NCBI GenBank assembly: GCA_029256185.1
Contig: JAQSYI010000001.1
Location: forward strand, 62,001 to 126,000
Length of the DNA: 64,000 bases
From: Paenibacillaceae bacterium
GTDB lineage: Bacteria; Bacillota; Bacilli; Paenibacillales; NBRC-103111
Reading direction: 5' to 3'
Part shown: positions 41,521 to 49,996 of the stretch, piece after piece
Numbering within the stretch: position 1 is the stretch's first letter
Layout of the letters: every line of letters starts with the position of its first letter
Position numbers and translations under genes: made by a program
Notes under the pieces: generated by a model
Databases searched by the model: none
Seen by the model: only the letters and a program-made list of their open reading frames with translations
Told to the model about the DNA's origin: nothing

Positions 41521-44025
41521 GTGCCGTTGCTGTATTATGTGCAGACCTCTGTGATTGGTTTGGCTGTAACGATCGTTATCTGCTTTCACATGTTCAGGCG
41601 CAACAGGCCCAAGACAGAGCTTAGGAATATTTTTCTGTGCCTTCTGTTGTCCAACATGCTGTTGCTGCTGTTGGAAATGCTGTTGAATATTCTGACAGGA
41701 TCAGATTGGGCAGCGGCCCACTGGCTGCTTCCTGCTATAGTTTGCGTATTCTATATCATGAATCCGGTGCCGGAGGCATTGTGGATCTTTTACCTGGATG
41801 CGGTCATCCGGCGGAATGAACAGCAGGGGATGAGCAGGAGAACGGCTGTCGTGATCTGCTTGCCCCTCTTGATGAATACAGCCTTGTCCCTGGCCAGCTT
41901 GTCCGGGGGCGGTCTCTTTTATGTGGATGATAGCAATGTCTACCAACGCGGCCCCTATTTTTTGCTGATGCCCGCCATGTGCTATATTTATTTGTTGTAT
42001 TACCTCGCTCTCGTTGTATTGAAACGGAAATCCGTATCCTCCCAGGAATTCCGGGCGCTGCTCTTTGCTGCGCTTCCCCCTCTTGCGGCCGGGCTATTGC
42101 AAAGCATGTTCTTCGGGTTAAGCATCCTCTGGGTTGCTCTCTCCTTCTCCCTGCTGATTATCTATCTGAATCTGCAAAGCGAGCAAGTCTATATGGAAAT
42201 GATCAAGCTGGACCGGCTGAAGGACCAGTTCCTCGCGAACACCTCCCACGAGCTGCGGACGCCGCTGAACGGAATCATTAACCTTACCAGTTCCGTGCTG
42301 GACAGCGGGGGGACTGCCATGGATACCCTTCAGCGGCACAACCTTCAGACTGTTGTATCGGAGGCGCGCAGACTGGACGGCCTTATTCATGATATTCTGG
42401 ACATCTCCTGGATGAAGAATGGGGAGATGAGGCTGAAGCGCCGGGCAATCGATCTCCGGTCTATTGCTGATGCGTCGCTGTACGTGATCACTCAGCTCAA
42501 TGACGGTAAGGATATTGCCTTTGTGAATGACATTCCGGCGTCCATGCCCCCGGTCTATGCGGATGAGGAGCGGCTGTACCAGATTTTCTACAATCTGATC
42601 GGGAATGCGCTGAAATTTACGCAGCATGGCCGCATTTCGGTCGGTGCTGTGCTCAAGCAGGGCTATGTTGAAGTTTGGGTGCAGGATACAGGGGCGGGAA
42701 TAGCGGAGGACAAGCTGGAGGATATATTCAAGCCCTTCTACCAGATTGATTCCACGGAAACGCGGGAGGCGGGAGGAACGGGCTTGGGCCTGTCGATCAC
42801 CAGAACGCTGATTGAGCTGCACGGGGGAAGGATTCGGGTTGCCTCGCAACAGGGGAAAGGTACCTGCTTTACGTTCACCTTGCCTGTCAGCACAGAGCGG
42901 AAGGAGAAAGTTTACAGCAAGCATCCGGATGCCCAGCCCGTAAGCTCCGCGGCGGTATCGGCACTGACGGCGGCCCGGGCAAAGACGGAGAAAGCCTACT
43001 CCATTCTGGCAGTGGACGATGACCCGGCCAGTCTTGCTGCATTGTTCCATATTCTGGATAATGAAGGGTATTATGTGAACGCACTGCCCGATGGAACGGC
43101 GGCGCTGGCGGAGCTTGACGGGCAGCATCGCTATGATCTGGTGATTCTGGATGTGATGATGCCGAAAATATCGGGTTATGAGGTGTTGAAAAAGCTTCGG
43201 ATGAGGTTCCAGCCGCTGGACTTGCCGGTCCTTCTGCTGACTGCCAAGGCAAGGCCGGAGGAGCTGCTGGCAGGCTTCGAGGCGGGGGCCAATGATTATT
43301 TGGCCAAGCGCTTCCAGGCGCTGGAGCTGAAATCACGGGTAAAGACTCTGGTGCAGCTCAAAGAGTCGGTCAGCAACCGGATCAAAGCGGAACTTTCTTT
43401 TCTCCAGGCGCAGATCAAGCCGCAATTCCTGTTCAACTCCCTTAGTACCGTTGCAGCACTCAGTACCAGAAATCCGCAGCGGGTTAAGGAGCTGCTTCAC
43501 GATATATCCGACTACCTGCGGGGCAGCCTTAACTTTGAGCAATATGAAGGGGTCACGCCGCTTTCAAGTGAACTCGCTACTGTACGGTCTTATGCGTCCA
43601 TTGAAATGGAGCGCTATCGGGGAAGGCTGGAGGTGCAATACGAGATCGATGAGAGCATCGAGATCATGGTGCCGGTGCTGGTGATCCAGCCGCTTGTTGA
43701 GAATGCCATCCGTCATGGTCTTATGCGAAAATTAGGCGGGGGAACGGTACGGCTCCATATACAGCGGGAGGAAGAGGATGTTGTGATCGTCGTTTCGGAT
43801 AACGGAATCGGCATTCCGCAGGAGGAATTAAAGGGATTGCTGCAGCAGAAAGGGAAGCATGCGGGTGTGGGATTGATCAATATCCAGAGGAGAATGATCC
43901 TCCATTACGGGCACGGACTGCTGATCCGGAGCATACCGGGGCAAGGCACGACGGTGACGCTTAGAATTCCCGGTAATAAACAGGCGAAGGCGGAAGCGGC
44001 GGGCTCTTTAATGCCGAGGCGATAA
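41521..44025 (+). CDS. Hybrid sensor kinase: 7TM, HisKA, HATPase, receiver, LytS-type module
   Basis: This 834-residue protein has seven hydrophobic segments in residues 5-225, a HisKA helix with H243 in NTSHELRTPLNG, a first HATPase (to about 460), a receiver with D544 in LVILDVMMPKISG, then a second kinase module of the LytS/YesM type with its own HATPase (LVENAIRHG, VGLINIQRRM). In that second module the expected His of QIKPHFLFN is Gln (Q635), so it should not autophosphorylate there. The GTG start is preceded by GAGGTGA. No partner regulator is adjacent. Confidence 0.9.
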   Translation: MPLLYYVQTSVIGLAVTIVICFHMFRRNRPKTELRNIFLCLLLSNMLLLLLEMLLNILTGSDWAAAHWLLPAIVCVFYIMNPVPEALWIFYLDAVIRRNEQQGMSRRTAVVICLPLLMNTALSLASLSGGGLFYVDDSNVYQRGPYFLLMPAMCYIYLLYYLALVVLKRKSVSSQEFRALLFAALPPLAAGLLQSMFFGLSILWVALSFSLLIIYLNLQSEQVYMEMIKLDRLKDQFLANTSHELRTPLNGIINLTSSVLDSGGTAMDTLQRHNLQTVVSEARRLDGLIHDILDISWMKNGEMRLKRRAIDLRSIADASLYVITQLNDGKDIAFVNDIPASMPPVYADEERLYQIFYNLIGNALKFTQHGRISVGAVLKQGYVEVWVQDTGAGIAEDKLEDIFKPFYQIDSTETREAGGTGLGLSITRTLIELHGGRIRVASQQGKGTCFTFTLPVSTERKEKVYSKHPDAQPVSSAAVSALTAARAKTEKAYSILAVDDDPASLAALFHILDNEGYYVNALPDGTAALAELDGQHRYDLVILDVMMPKISGYEVLKKLRMRFQPLDLPVLLLTAKARPEELLAGFEAGANDYLAKRFQALELKSRVKTLVQLKESVSNRIKAELSFLQAQIKPQFLFNSLSTVAALSTRNPQRVKELLHDISDYLRGSLNFEQYEGVTPLSSELATVRSYASIEMERYRGRLEVQYEIDESIEIMVPVLVIQPLVENAIRHGLMRKLGGGTVRLHIQREEEDVVIVVSDNGIGIPQEELKGLLQQKGKHAGVGLINIQRRMILHYGHGLLIRSIPGQGTTVTLRIPGNKQAKAEAAGSLMPRR

Positions 44026-44074
44026 CCGTATTGCAGCTCTGATTCCATACAAGCGGCGGAGAAAGCGGGGATTT

Positions 44075-46030
44075 ATGAAGCGACTGACAATCGGGCTGTT
44101 TGCCCATGTGGATGCAGGGAAGACAACCTTTGCCGAGCAGCTGCTGTATCATACGAACAGCATCCGGTCGCGGGGGCGGGTGGACCATAAGGATGCTTTC
44201 CTGGACAGCCACGACATCGAGCGGACAAGGGGAATTACGGTGTTCGCCGATCAGGCGGTGATGGAATATAAGGGAGACACGTATTATTTGATCGATACGC
44301 CGGGACACGTGGATTTCTCCCCGGAGATGGAGCGGGCGATCCAGGTCATCGATTACGCCGTTGTGATTGTCAGCGCGGTTGAGGGTGTGCAGGGCCATAC
44401 GGAAACCGTCTGGCAGCTGCTGCGCAAGCATCGGGTTCCGGTCTTCTTCTTTATCAACAAGACCGACCGGGTCGGCGCGGATGCAGGCAGAACCCAGGAG
44501 GAGATCCGCCAGCAGCTGACCGGAGATGGCTGCCCCATCACGCATGGCTTCGCCGACGGTTTGGTCGGTGAGCCGTTGCGGGAAATGATGGCGGAGCGGG
44601 ATGAGTCGTCGCTTACGGCGTATCTGGAGGGATCAGATTGCCCCGACTTTTGGCTGCAAGCCATGCAGCGGATGATCCGGGAGGGGCTTCTTTATCCTTG
44701 CGCTTACGGCTCGGCGCTTCAGGATACGGGGGTTGCCGAATTTTTGGAGCAACTGCACCTGCTGACAACCGCTTCTTATGAGGAAAGGGCTCCCTTCAGT
44801 GGCCGGGTCTACAAAATCCGGCACGATGCCAACGGAGTGAGGCTGACGTTCATGAAAGCACTGAGCGGCAGACTGAAGGTCCGGGAGCAGCTGGGTTATG
44901 AGAGCGGCGGGATTTCATATGACGAGAAAGTGACACGAATCCTGCTGTTTAACGGATTGAAGTCCCAGCCGGTGGAGCAGGTGACGGCGGGGGATTTGTT
45001 TGCGGTTGCCGGTTTGTCTGCCGCCCGGGCGGGACAAGGCCTGGGGCTGTTGTCGGACAAGCTGGCTTACCAGTCGGAGCCGACACTTACGGCCAAGGTG
45101 CAATTCGACGATACCCTTCACGTGCAGAAGGTGCTCGGGGCGTTTCGGACCTTAGAGTCCGAGGAGCCCTCGCTTGATGTGGTCTGGGAGGAGAGCATGC
45201 AGGAGATCCACATTCGCGTCATGGGTGTGATTCAATTGGAGGTGCTGGAGCAGCTGGTGAAGGAGCGGTTCGGCTATGTGGTATCCTTCGGCCAGCCGGA
45301 AATTTTGTATAAGGAAACGATCCAATCGGCTGTAACGGGATACGGGCACTTTGAACCTCTCAGGCATTATGCGGAGGTGCATATTGGGATTGAACCGGGT
45401 GAACGGGGCAGCGGGATCATATTCGAGAGCAGGTGTCATCCCGATGCTCTGAATATGAACTACCAGCATTTGATCCGCACGCATCTCTATGAACGGGAGC
45501 ATCACGGGCTGCTGACCGGGATGCCCGTCACCGACTTGAAGATAACACTGGTGACGGGAGCCGCGCATAAGGAGCATACCCACGGCGGAGATTTCCGCGA
45601 GGCCGCCTTTCGTGCGCTGCGCCAGGGACTGGAGAAGGCGGATAACGTGCTGCTGGAGCCGTATTACCATTTCACAATCAAGGTGGGAATGGAGGAGCTG
45701 GGAAGGGTGCTGTCCGATGTTCAGCGGGCTTCGGGTACATTTGACCCGCCTCAAGCCATGGGGACCTATATGGTTGTGGAAGGGAGAGCGCCTGTATCGA
45801 CCTTCATGAACTACAGCGCCGAGTTCGCTTCCTTTACTCATGGGCGGGGCAGCATCCGCTGTGTGTTCGGCGGCTATGACCGGTGCCATAATGCGGAGGA
45901 AGTGATTGGGCGGATCGGCTACCGGAAGGAGGCGGACCCGCTGTATACCTCCTCCTCGATTTTCTGCGCCAAAGGGGCAGGCTACTCCGTGCCTTGGGAT
46001 GAGGCGGAAGCCAAGATGCACTTGCTTTAA
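44075..46030 (+). CDS. TetM-like ribosome-protection-type translational GTPase
   Basis: This is a 651-residue EF-G-like GTPase of the TetM/OtrA group, whose known members release tetracycline from the ribosome. G motifs are AHVDAGKTT, RGITV, DTPGHVDFSPEME and NKTDR. EF-G-like domains II-V follow, ending with the group signature GYDRCHNAEEVI and YTSSSIFCAKGAGY. The length is close to the usual 640. Many Bacillales chromosomes carry such a gene without clear resistance, so activity against tetracyclines is open. It precedes the T-box/proS unit but has no T-box of its own. Confidence 0.9.
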   Translation: MKRLTIGLFAHVDAGKTTFAEQLLYHTNSIRSRGRVDHKDAFLDSHDIERTRGITVFADQAVMEYKGDTYYLIDTPGHVDFSPEMERAIQVIDYAVVIVSAVEGVQGHTETVWQLLRKHRVPVFFFINKTDRVGADAGRTQEEIRQQLTGDGCPITHGFADGLVGEPLREMMAERDESSLTAYLEGSDCPDFWLQAMQRMIREGLLYPCAYGSALQDTGVAEFLEQLHLLTTASYEERAPFSGRVYKIRHDANGVRLTFMKALSGRLKVREQLGYESGGISYDEKVTRILLFNGLKSQPVEQVTAGDLFAVAGLSAARAGQGLGLLSDKLAYQSEPTLTAKVQFDDTLHVQKVLGAFRTLESEEPSLDVVWEESMQEIHIRVMGVIQLEVLEQLVKERFGYVVSFGQPEILYKETIQSAVTGYGHFEPLRHYAEVHIGIEPGERGSGIIFESRCHPDALNMNYQHLIRTHLYEREHHGLLTGMPVTDLKITLVTGAAHKEHTHGGDFREAAFRALRQGLEKADNVLLEPYYHFTIKVGMEELGRVLSDVQRASGTFDPPQAMGTYMVVEGRAPVSTFMNYSAEFASFTHGRGSIRCVFGGYDRCHNAEEVIGRIGYRKEADPLYTSSSIFCAKGAGYSVPWDEAEAKMHLL

Positions 46031-46071
46031 CCACAATCAGGAGGGACTGCCGATTCCGCAAGGATTTGGAC

Positions 46072-46100
46072 TTGACACGGAGTGGCCCATCGTCTATCAT
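46072..46100 (+). promoter_or_regulatory. SigA-type promoter of the T-box/proS transcript
   Basis: TTGACA at 46072-46077, a 17-base spacer and TATCAT at 46095-46100, directly before the T-box leader. Confidence 0.8.
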
Positions 46101-46104
46101 CGGT

Positions 46105-46347
46105 AACAATAAATGACAGCAACAGCGTAGACCAGGAGCATGTTCTTCAATCGGCGGCGCAGAGAGGGACCCCAGAGCTGCAAGGTCTCCCCCGAACCGA
46201 ACATTCCCGCCTTGTGAGCTGCAGCGGCGAACAATCGTAGCCGTTGCCGGGACCGGCCGTTATCCGGATGGAGGATCGCTTAAGAACCGGCGATTAAAAC
46301 TAGGGTGGTACCACGGCACATTCGTCCCTGACGAGTGTGTCTTTTTG
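46105..46347 (+). ncRNA. T-box riboswitch, probably proline-specific
   Basis: A long leader precedes proS. The T-box core AGGGTGGTACCACGG is at 46302-46315, followed by the terminator stem GCACATTCGTC/GACGAGTGTGT and TTTTT (46316-46346). In stem I the sequence GAACCGAAC places CCG (46197-46199), a proline codon, in the specifier position. Uncharged tRNA-Pro binding would favour the antiterminator and turn on proS. Confidence 0.92.
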
Positions 46348-46384
46348 TTTTGTTTTTGGGTGGCATGAAAAAGGGGGAATCGGT

Positions 46385-48094
46385 ATGCGTCAATCTCATT
46401 TATTTGCAAACACATTGCGGGAGGCGCCGGCAGAGGCCGAAGTGGCGAGCCACCGGCTGCTGCTGCGGGCGGGCTTTATCCGTCAACTCGCCGCAGGCAT
46501 CTATACCTACATGCCGTTGGGCTGGCGTGTTCTGCGCAATGTGGAGCGCATCCTGCGGGAAGAACTGGATCGCGCGGGTGCACAGGAGCTCCTCATGCCC
46601 GCGTTGCAGCCCATGGAGCTGTGGAAGGAGTCGGGCCGTTACACCACTTATGGCCCCGAGTTAATCCGGCTTACGGACCGACACCAGCGGGAATTCGCCT
46701 TGGGTCCCACGCACGAGGAGGTCATAACCACGCTGGTCAAGAACGAAATCAGCTCCTACCGCCGGCTGCCTGTCACCCTGTATCAAATCCAGACGAAATT
46801 CCGCGACGAACGCCGTCCGCGCTCCGGGTTGCTTCGCGGCCGCGAATTTCTGATGAAGGACGCCTATTCCTTCGATACCTCATGGGAGGGCTTGGACCGT
46901 TCTTACCGGGCCATGTACGATGCCTACCACCGGATCTTCGAGCGCTGCGGAGTAGCTTTCAGAGCGGTGGAAGCCGATGCGGGAGCAATCGGCGGCGAAG
47001 GGGGCACCCATGAATTTATGGCGCTGGCCGGTATTGGGGAGGACACCATCGCGGTTTGCACGCATTGCGGGTACGCGGCCAATGTGGAGAAAGCAACGTC
47101 CAGGGAGGACCGTCCTGAGAGCAGCGGGAAGGCGATTCCTGGGTACGAAAAGATATTTACCCCCGGCATACGCACTATCGAGCAGTTGGCACGGCACTTG
47201 CAGATCAAGCCTCTTGACATCATGAAGACACTTATCTACGTTGCCGATGGGAGCCCGGTGGCAGTCCTTGTCCGTGGGGACCATGAAGTCAATGAAATCA
47301 AGGTGAAGAATGCGTTGGGCGCAGCTGTGCTGGGGCTTGCGGATGCAGAGACGACCGCAGCGGCAACGGGAGCTGCAACCGGGTTCGCAGGACCGGTGGG
47401 ATTATCCGTTCCTCTTCTTGCCGATGATGCTGTAATGCGAATGGAGGACGGTGTTGCCGGCGCCAACGAAAGTGAATTTCATCTAAAAAATGTGGTTCCG
47501 GGGCGGGACTTCCCGGTTACGCGCACCGGGGATTTCCGCAGCGTCAAGGAAGAGGAAGCCTGCTCCCGTTGCGAGGAAGGCAAGCTGCGCTTCGTGAAGG
47601 GAATAGAGGTGGGGCATGTCTTCAAGCTGGGGACGAAATACAGCGAGGTGCTGGGAGCCCGGTATCTGGATGCAACCGGAAGAGAGCTTCCCATGATGAT
47701 GGGCTGCTACGGCATTGGCGTGTCGCGGATCATGTCGGCTGTTGTGGAGCAGCATCATGACGAGCGCGGAATCGTCTGGCCGGCTGCCATCGCCCCATAC
47801 CGGGTGCACCTGATCCCCGTCTCGGTCAAGGATGAAACGCAGAGGAAAGTGGCGGAGGAGCTGTACGATGCCTTGCGGCAAAGGGGCATTGACACGCTGC
47901 TGGACGACAGGGACGAACGTGCGGGTGTAAAATTCAACGATGCCGATCTGATCGGTCTACCTATCCGCATCATCGTAGGCAAGGACGCGGTCCGTGGTAA
48001 GGTTGAATACGCCGAGCGGGGCAAGGACGGCAAACAGCTGCTTACGATTGAGGAAGCTCTGCTTGGCATCACCAGAGCAAGAGGATTTTCATGA
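46385..48094 (+). CDS. proS: Prolyl-tRNA synthetase, bacterial type
   Basis: This class II synthetase (569 residues) charges tRNA-Pro. It starts MRQSHLFANTLREAPAEAE; class II motifs are PLGWRVLRNVERILREE (motif 1), KFRDERRPRSGLLRGREFLMKD (motif 2, read with a break) and MMGCYGIGVSRIMSA (motif 3). The editing (INS) domain lies in the middle (about 230-400) and the anticodon-binding domain at the C-terminus (LIPVSVKDETQR). GGGGG lies before the ATG at 46385. Expression is controlled by the T-box leader. It may be a second, inducible copy; the main copy is not in the window. Confidence 0.96.
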   Translation: MRQSHLFANTLREAPAEAEVASHRLLLRAGFIRQLAAGIYTYMPLGWRVLRNVERILREELDRAGAQELLMPALQPMELWKESGRYTTYGPELIRLTDRHQREFALGPTHEEVITTLVKNEISSYRRLPVTLYQIQTKFRDERRPRSGLLRGREFLMKDAYSFDTSWEGLDRSYRAMYDAYHRIFERCGVAFRAVEADAGAIGGEGGTHEFMALAGIGEDTIAVCTHCGYAANVEKATSREDRPESSGKAIPGYEKIFTPGIRTIEQLARHLQIKPLDIMKTLIYVADGSPVAVLVRGDHEVNEIKVKNALGAAVLGLADAETTAAATGAATGFAGPVGLSVPLLADDAVMRMEDGVAGANESEFHLKNVVPGRDFPVTRTGDFRSVKEEEACSRCEEGKLRFVKGIEVGHVFKLGTKYSEVLGARYLDATGRELPMMMGCYGIGVSRIMSAVVEQHHDERGIVWPAAIAPYRVHLIPVSVKDETQRKVAEELYDALRQRGIDTLLDDRDERAGVKFNDADLIGLPIRIIVGKDAVRGKVEYAERGKDGKQLLTIEEALLGITRARGFS

Positions 48095-48116
48095 AGATGA
48101 AGGAGGAGGAAGCAGG

Positions 48117-49712
48117 ATGAGGGGAACCTGGTTTTATGGCGGGCGCAGTCCGCTCGGGGATCGGCAGGAGCAATCGGTATCGGTTTATTGCGAGAACGGG
48201 ATCATCCGTGCGGTGGGAACAGATGAGGAGTTGGGGCTGCTGCTTGCGGGCAAAGCGCCGGAGCGGGTAAATCTGGACGGCGGTTATGTGCTCCCAGGGC
48301 TGGCCGACTGTCATATGCACCTGTCCATGCAGGGAATGAAGCTGGCGGCGCTGGATTTCAGCGGGGCAGCCTCCAAGGATGAGATGCTCCGGCTTCTCCG
48401 GGAGCGTGCAGAGCGGACTCCGCCGGGAGAATGGATTCTGGGGCTGAATTGGAATGAGAATGCCTTCTACCCGCCAGTTGCACCCACCCGGGATGAACTG
48501 GACGGGATCACGGATCGGCATCCGGTGCTGCTGACCCGGGTATGCTATCACTCCTGGCTGGCCAATACGGAGGCTTACCGCCGTGCGGGGGTGGAGGAGA
48601 ACGCCGCTGATTTTCCCTCCGGCACATATGGGCGGGACAGGGAGGGAAGGCTGAACGGCCGCATTTATGAGGATGCGGGACTGCCCTTCCAGCAGGCTGT
48701 GCCCAAGCCGGATTACGGGGAGAAGAAGGCCTGTATCCGCCGGGCGGCGGAATATGCCCTGTCCCTGGGGCTGACGGCGGCGCATACGGATGATCTCCGT
48801 TATCTGGATGATCTGGATACTCTGCTTCGCATCCACCGGGAGCTGCGGGAGGAGGGGGTGCTGCTGCGGACCCATCAGCTGGTGTACCATCCCCATCTGC
48901 CGGAGGCGAGTGCTCTTGGGCTTCGCGGGGGCAGCGGCGATGAGTGGCTGCGCCTGGGCGGGGCCAAGGTGTTCGCCGATGGCGTGCTCGGCGGGCGAAC
49001 CGCCTGGCTCAGCGAGCCGTATGGCGATGAGCCGGGCAATTGCGGCTTCCCCATTCATACGCGGGAAGCCTTCGCCGCCATTGTCCGGGAAGCGCGCCAG
49101 GCCGGCTTCCCGGTAGCCGTTCACGCCATCGGCGACGCGGCGGCGGATCTGGTGCTGGCGGAGCTGGAGCGCCAACCTCTGTCGGAGGTGGCCGGCCTCC
49201 CCGACCGCCTCATCCATGTTCCCGTGCTGCGTGAAGCGCAGCTCGCCCGCATGAGCCGCCTCCGGTTGGCGGCGGATATTCAACCCCCCTTCGTAGCGGC
49301 GGACTACCCTTGGGTGCGGGAGCGCCTGGGCCAGCGCGACGTACACCGCTACGCATGGCGGACGCTGCTCTCCGCGGGCATTCCCTGCGGCGGCAGCAGC
49401 GATGCGCCGATTGAGCCGCTGTCTCCCCTATACGGGCTGTATACCGCAGTCACCCGCCGCAAGCCGGGGGAGACTCACGGCGGATATGAGCCCGGGGAGA
49501 AGATCTCCCTGGCCGAGGCCGTCCGCCTGTATACCTATGGCAGCGCCCAGACTGCAGGAGAGGAGCGGGAACGGGGGCTACTGGCTCCGGGCTACGCGGC
49601 GGATCTCACTGTGGTGGACAGGCCCTTCGCAGAAGACCCGGAGGAATGGTTGCACATGAAGGTGCGGCGGACCATTGTCAACGGGCGCCTGGCGTATTCC
49701 GGCGAAGGATGA
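48117..49712 (+). CDS. YtcJ-type amidohydrolase (amidohydrolase-3 family)
   Basis: This 531-residue metal-dependent hydrolase of the YtcJ/LAF3 group has the HxH pair in LADCHMHLSMQG, the barrel lysine position near GGAKVFADGVLGG, a histidine in VAVHAIGDAA and the catalytic aspartate in GGSSDAPIE, with a composite beta-sandwich at the C-terminus (GYAADLTVVDRPF). GGAGGAGG lies upstream of the ATG at 48117. It starts 22 bases after proS and is probably co-transcribed, so it may fall under T-box control. The substrate is unknown. Confidence 0.9.
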   Translation: MRGTWFYGGRSPLGDRQEQSVSVYCENGIIRAVGTDEELGLLLAGKAPERVNLDGGYVLPGLADCHMHLSMQGMKLAALDFSGAASKDEMLRLLRERAERTPPGEWILGLNWNENAFYPPVAPTRDELDGITDRHPVLLTRVCYHSWLANTEAYRRAGVEENAADFPSGTYGRDREGRLNGRIYEDAGLPFQQAVPKPDYGEKKACIRRAAEYALSLGLTAAHTDDLRYLDDLDTLLRIHRELREEGVLLRTHQLVYHPHLPEASALGLRGGSGDEWLRLGGAKVFADGVLGGRTAWLSEPYGDEPGNCGFPIHTREAFAAIVREARQAGFPVAVHAIGDAAADLVLAELERQPLSEVAGLPDRLIHVPVLREAQLARMSRLRLAADIQPPFVAADYPWVRERLGQRDVHRYAWRTLLSAGIPCGGSSDAPIEPLSPLYGLYTAVTRRKPGETHGGYEPGEKISLAEAVRLYTYGSAQTAGEERERGLLAPGYAADLTVVDRPFAEDPEEWLHMKVRRTIVNGRLAYSGEG

Positions 49713-49996
49713 GAGAAGAAACGGAAGGTTTATCGGCCCTTGGGAAGGTACGTATAAGTTAGGGCATGGTGAATAAGCCTCACTGGACTGGAGCGGCGGC
49801 AGTGAGCAGTGGGGCTTCGGATTTCGGTATTTTTCGTGATCCCTTCGAAAAATGGTGATTTACAGATCGTCTCCGGCAGAAGTATAGTTAGGGCGTGCCT
49901 GACAACTCGCGTGCGGGCAGTTTTCAAACACGCCCTGGCTGGAATGTCATGGCACGTAACCGAAGTCGAGAGAGATGCAGCAGCAAGGAGGCAGAC
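49713..49996. other. Intergenic region with a long inverted repeat
   Basis: AGGGCGTG at 49890-49897 pairs with CACGCCCT at 49929-49936, with a nested GCCTG/CGGGC stem. It could be a leader structure of the membrane AraC gene. No gene is seen. Confidence 0.4.

Noticed and set aside
48069-49346. A 425-codon open frame antisense to the YtcJ-type gene
   Set aside because: No start signal and no recognisable domain; the sense strand has metal-binding motifs throughout.
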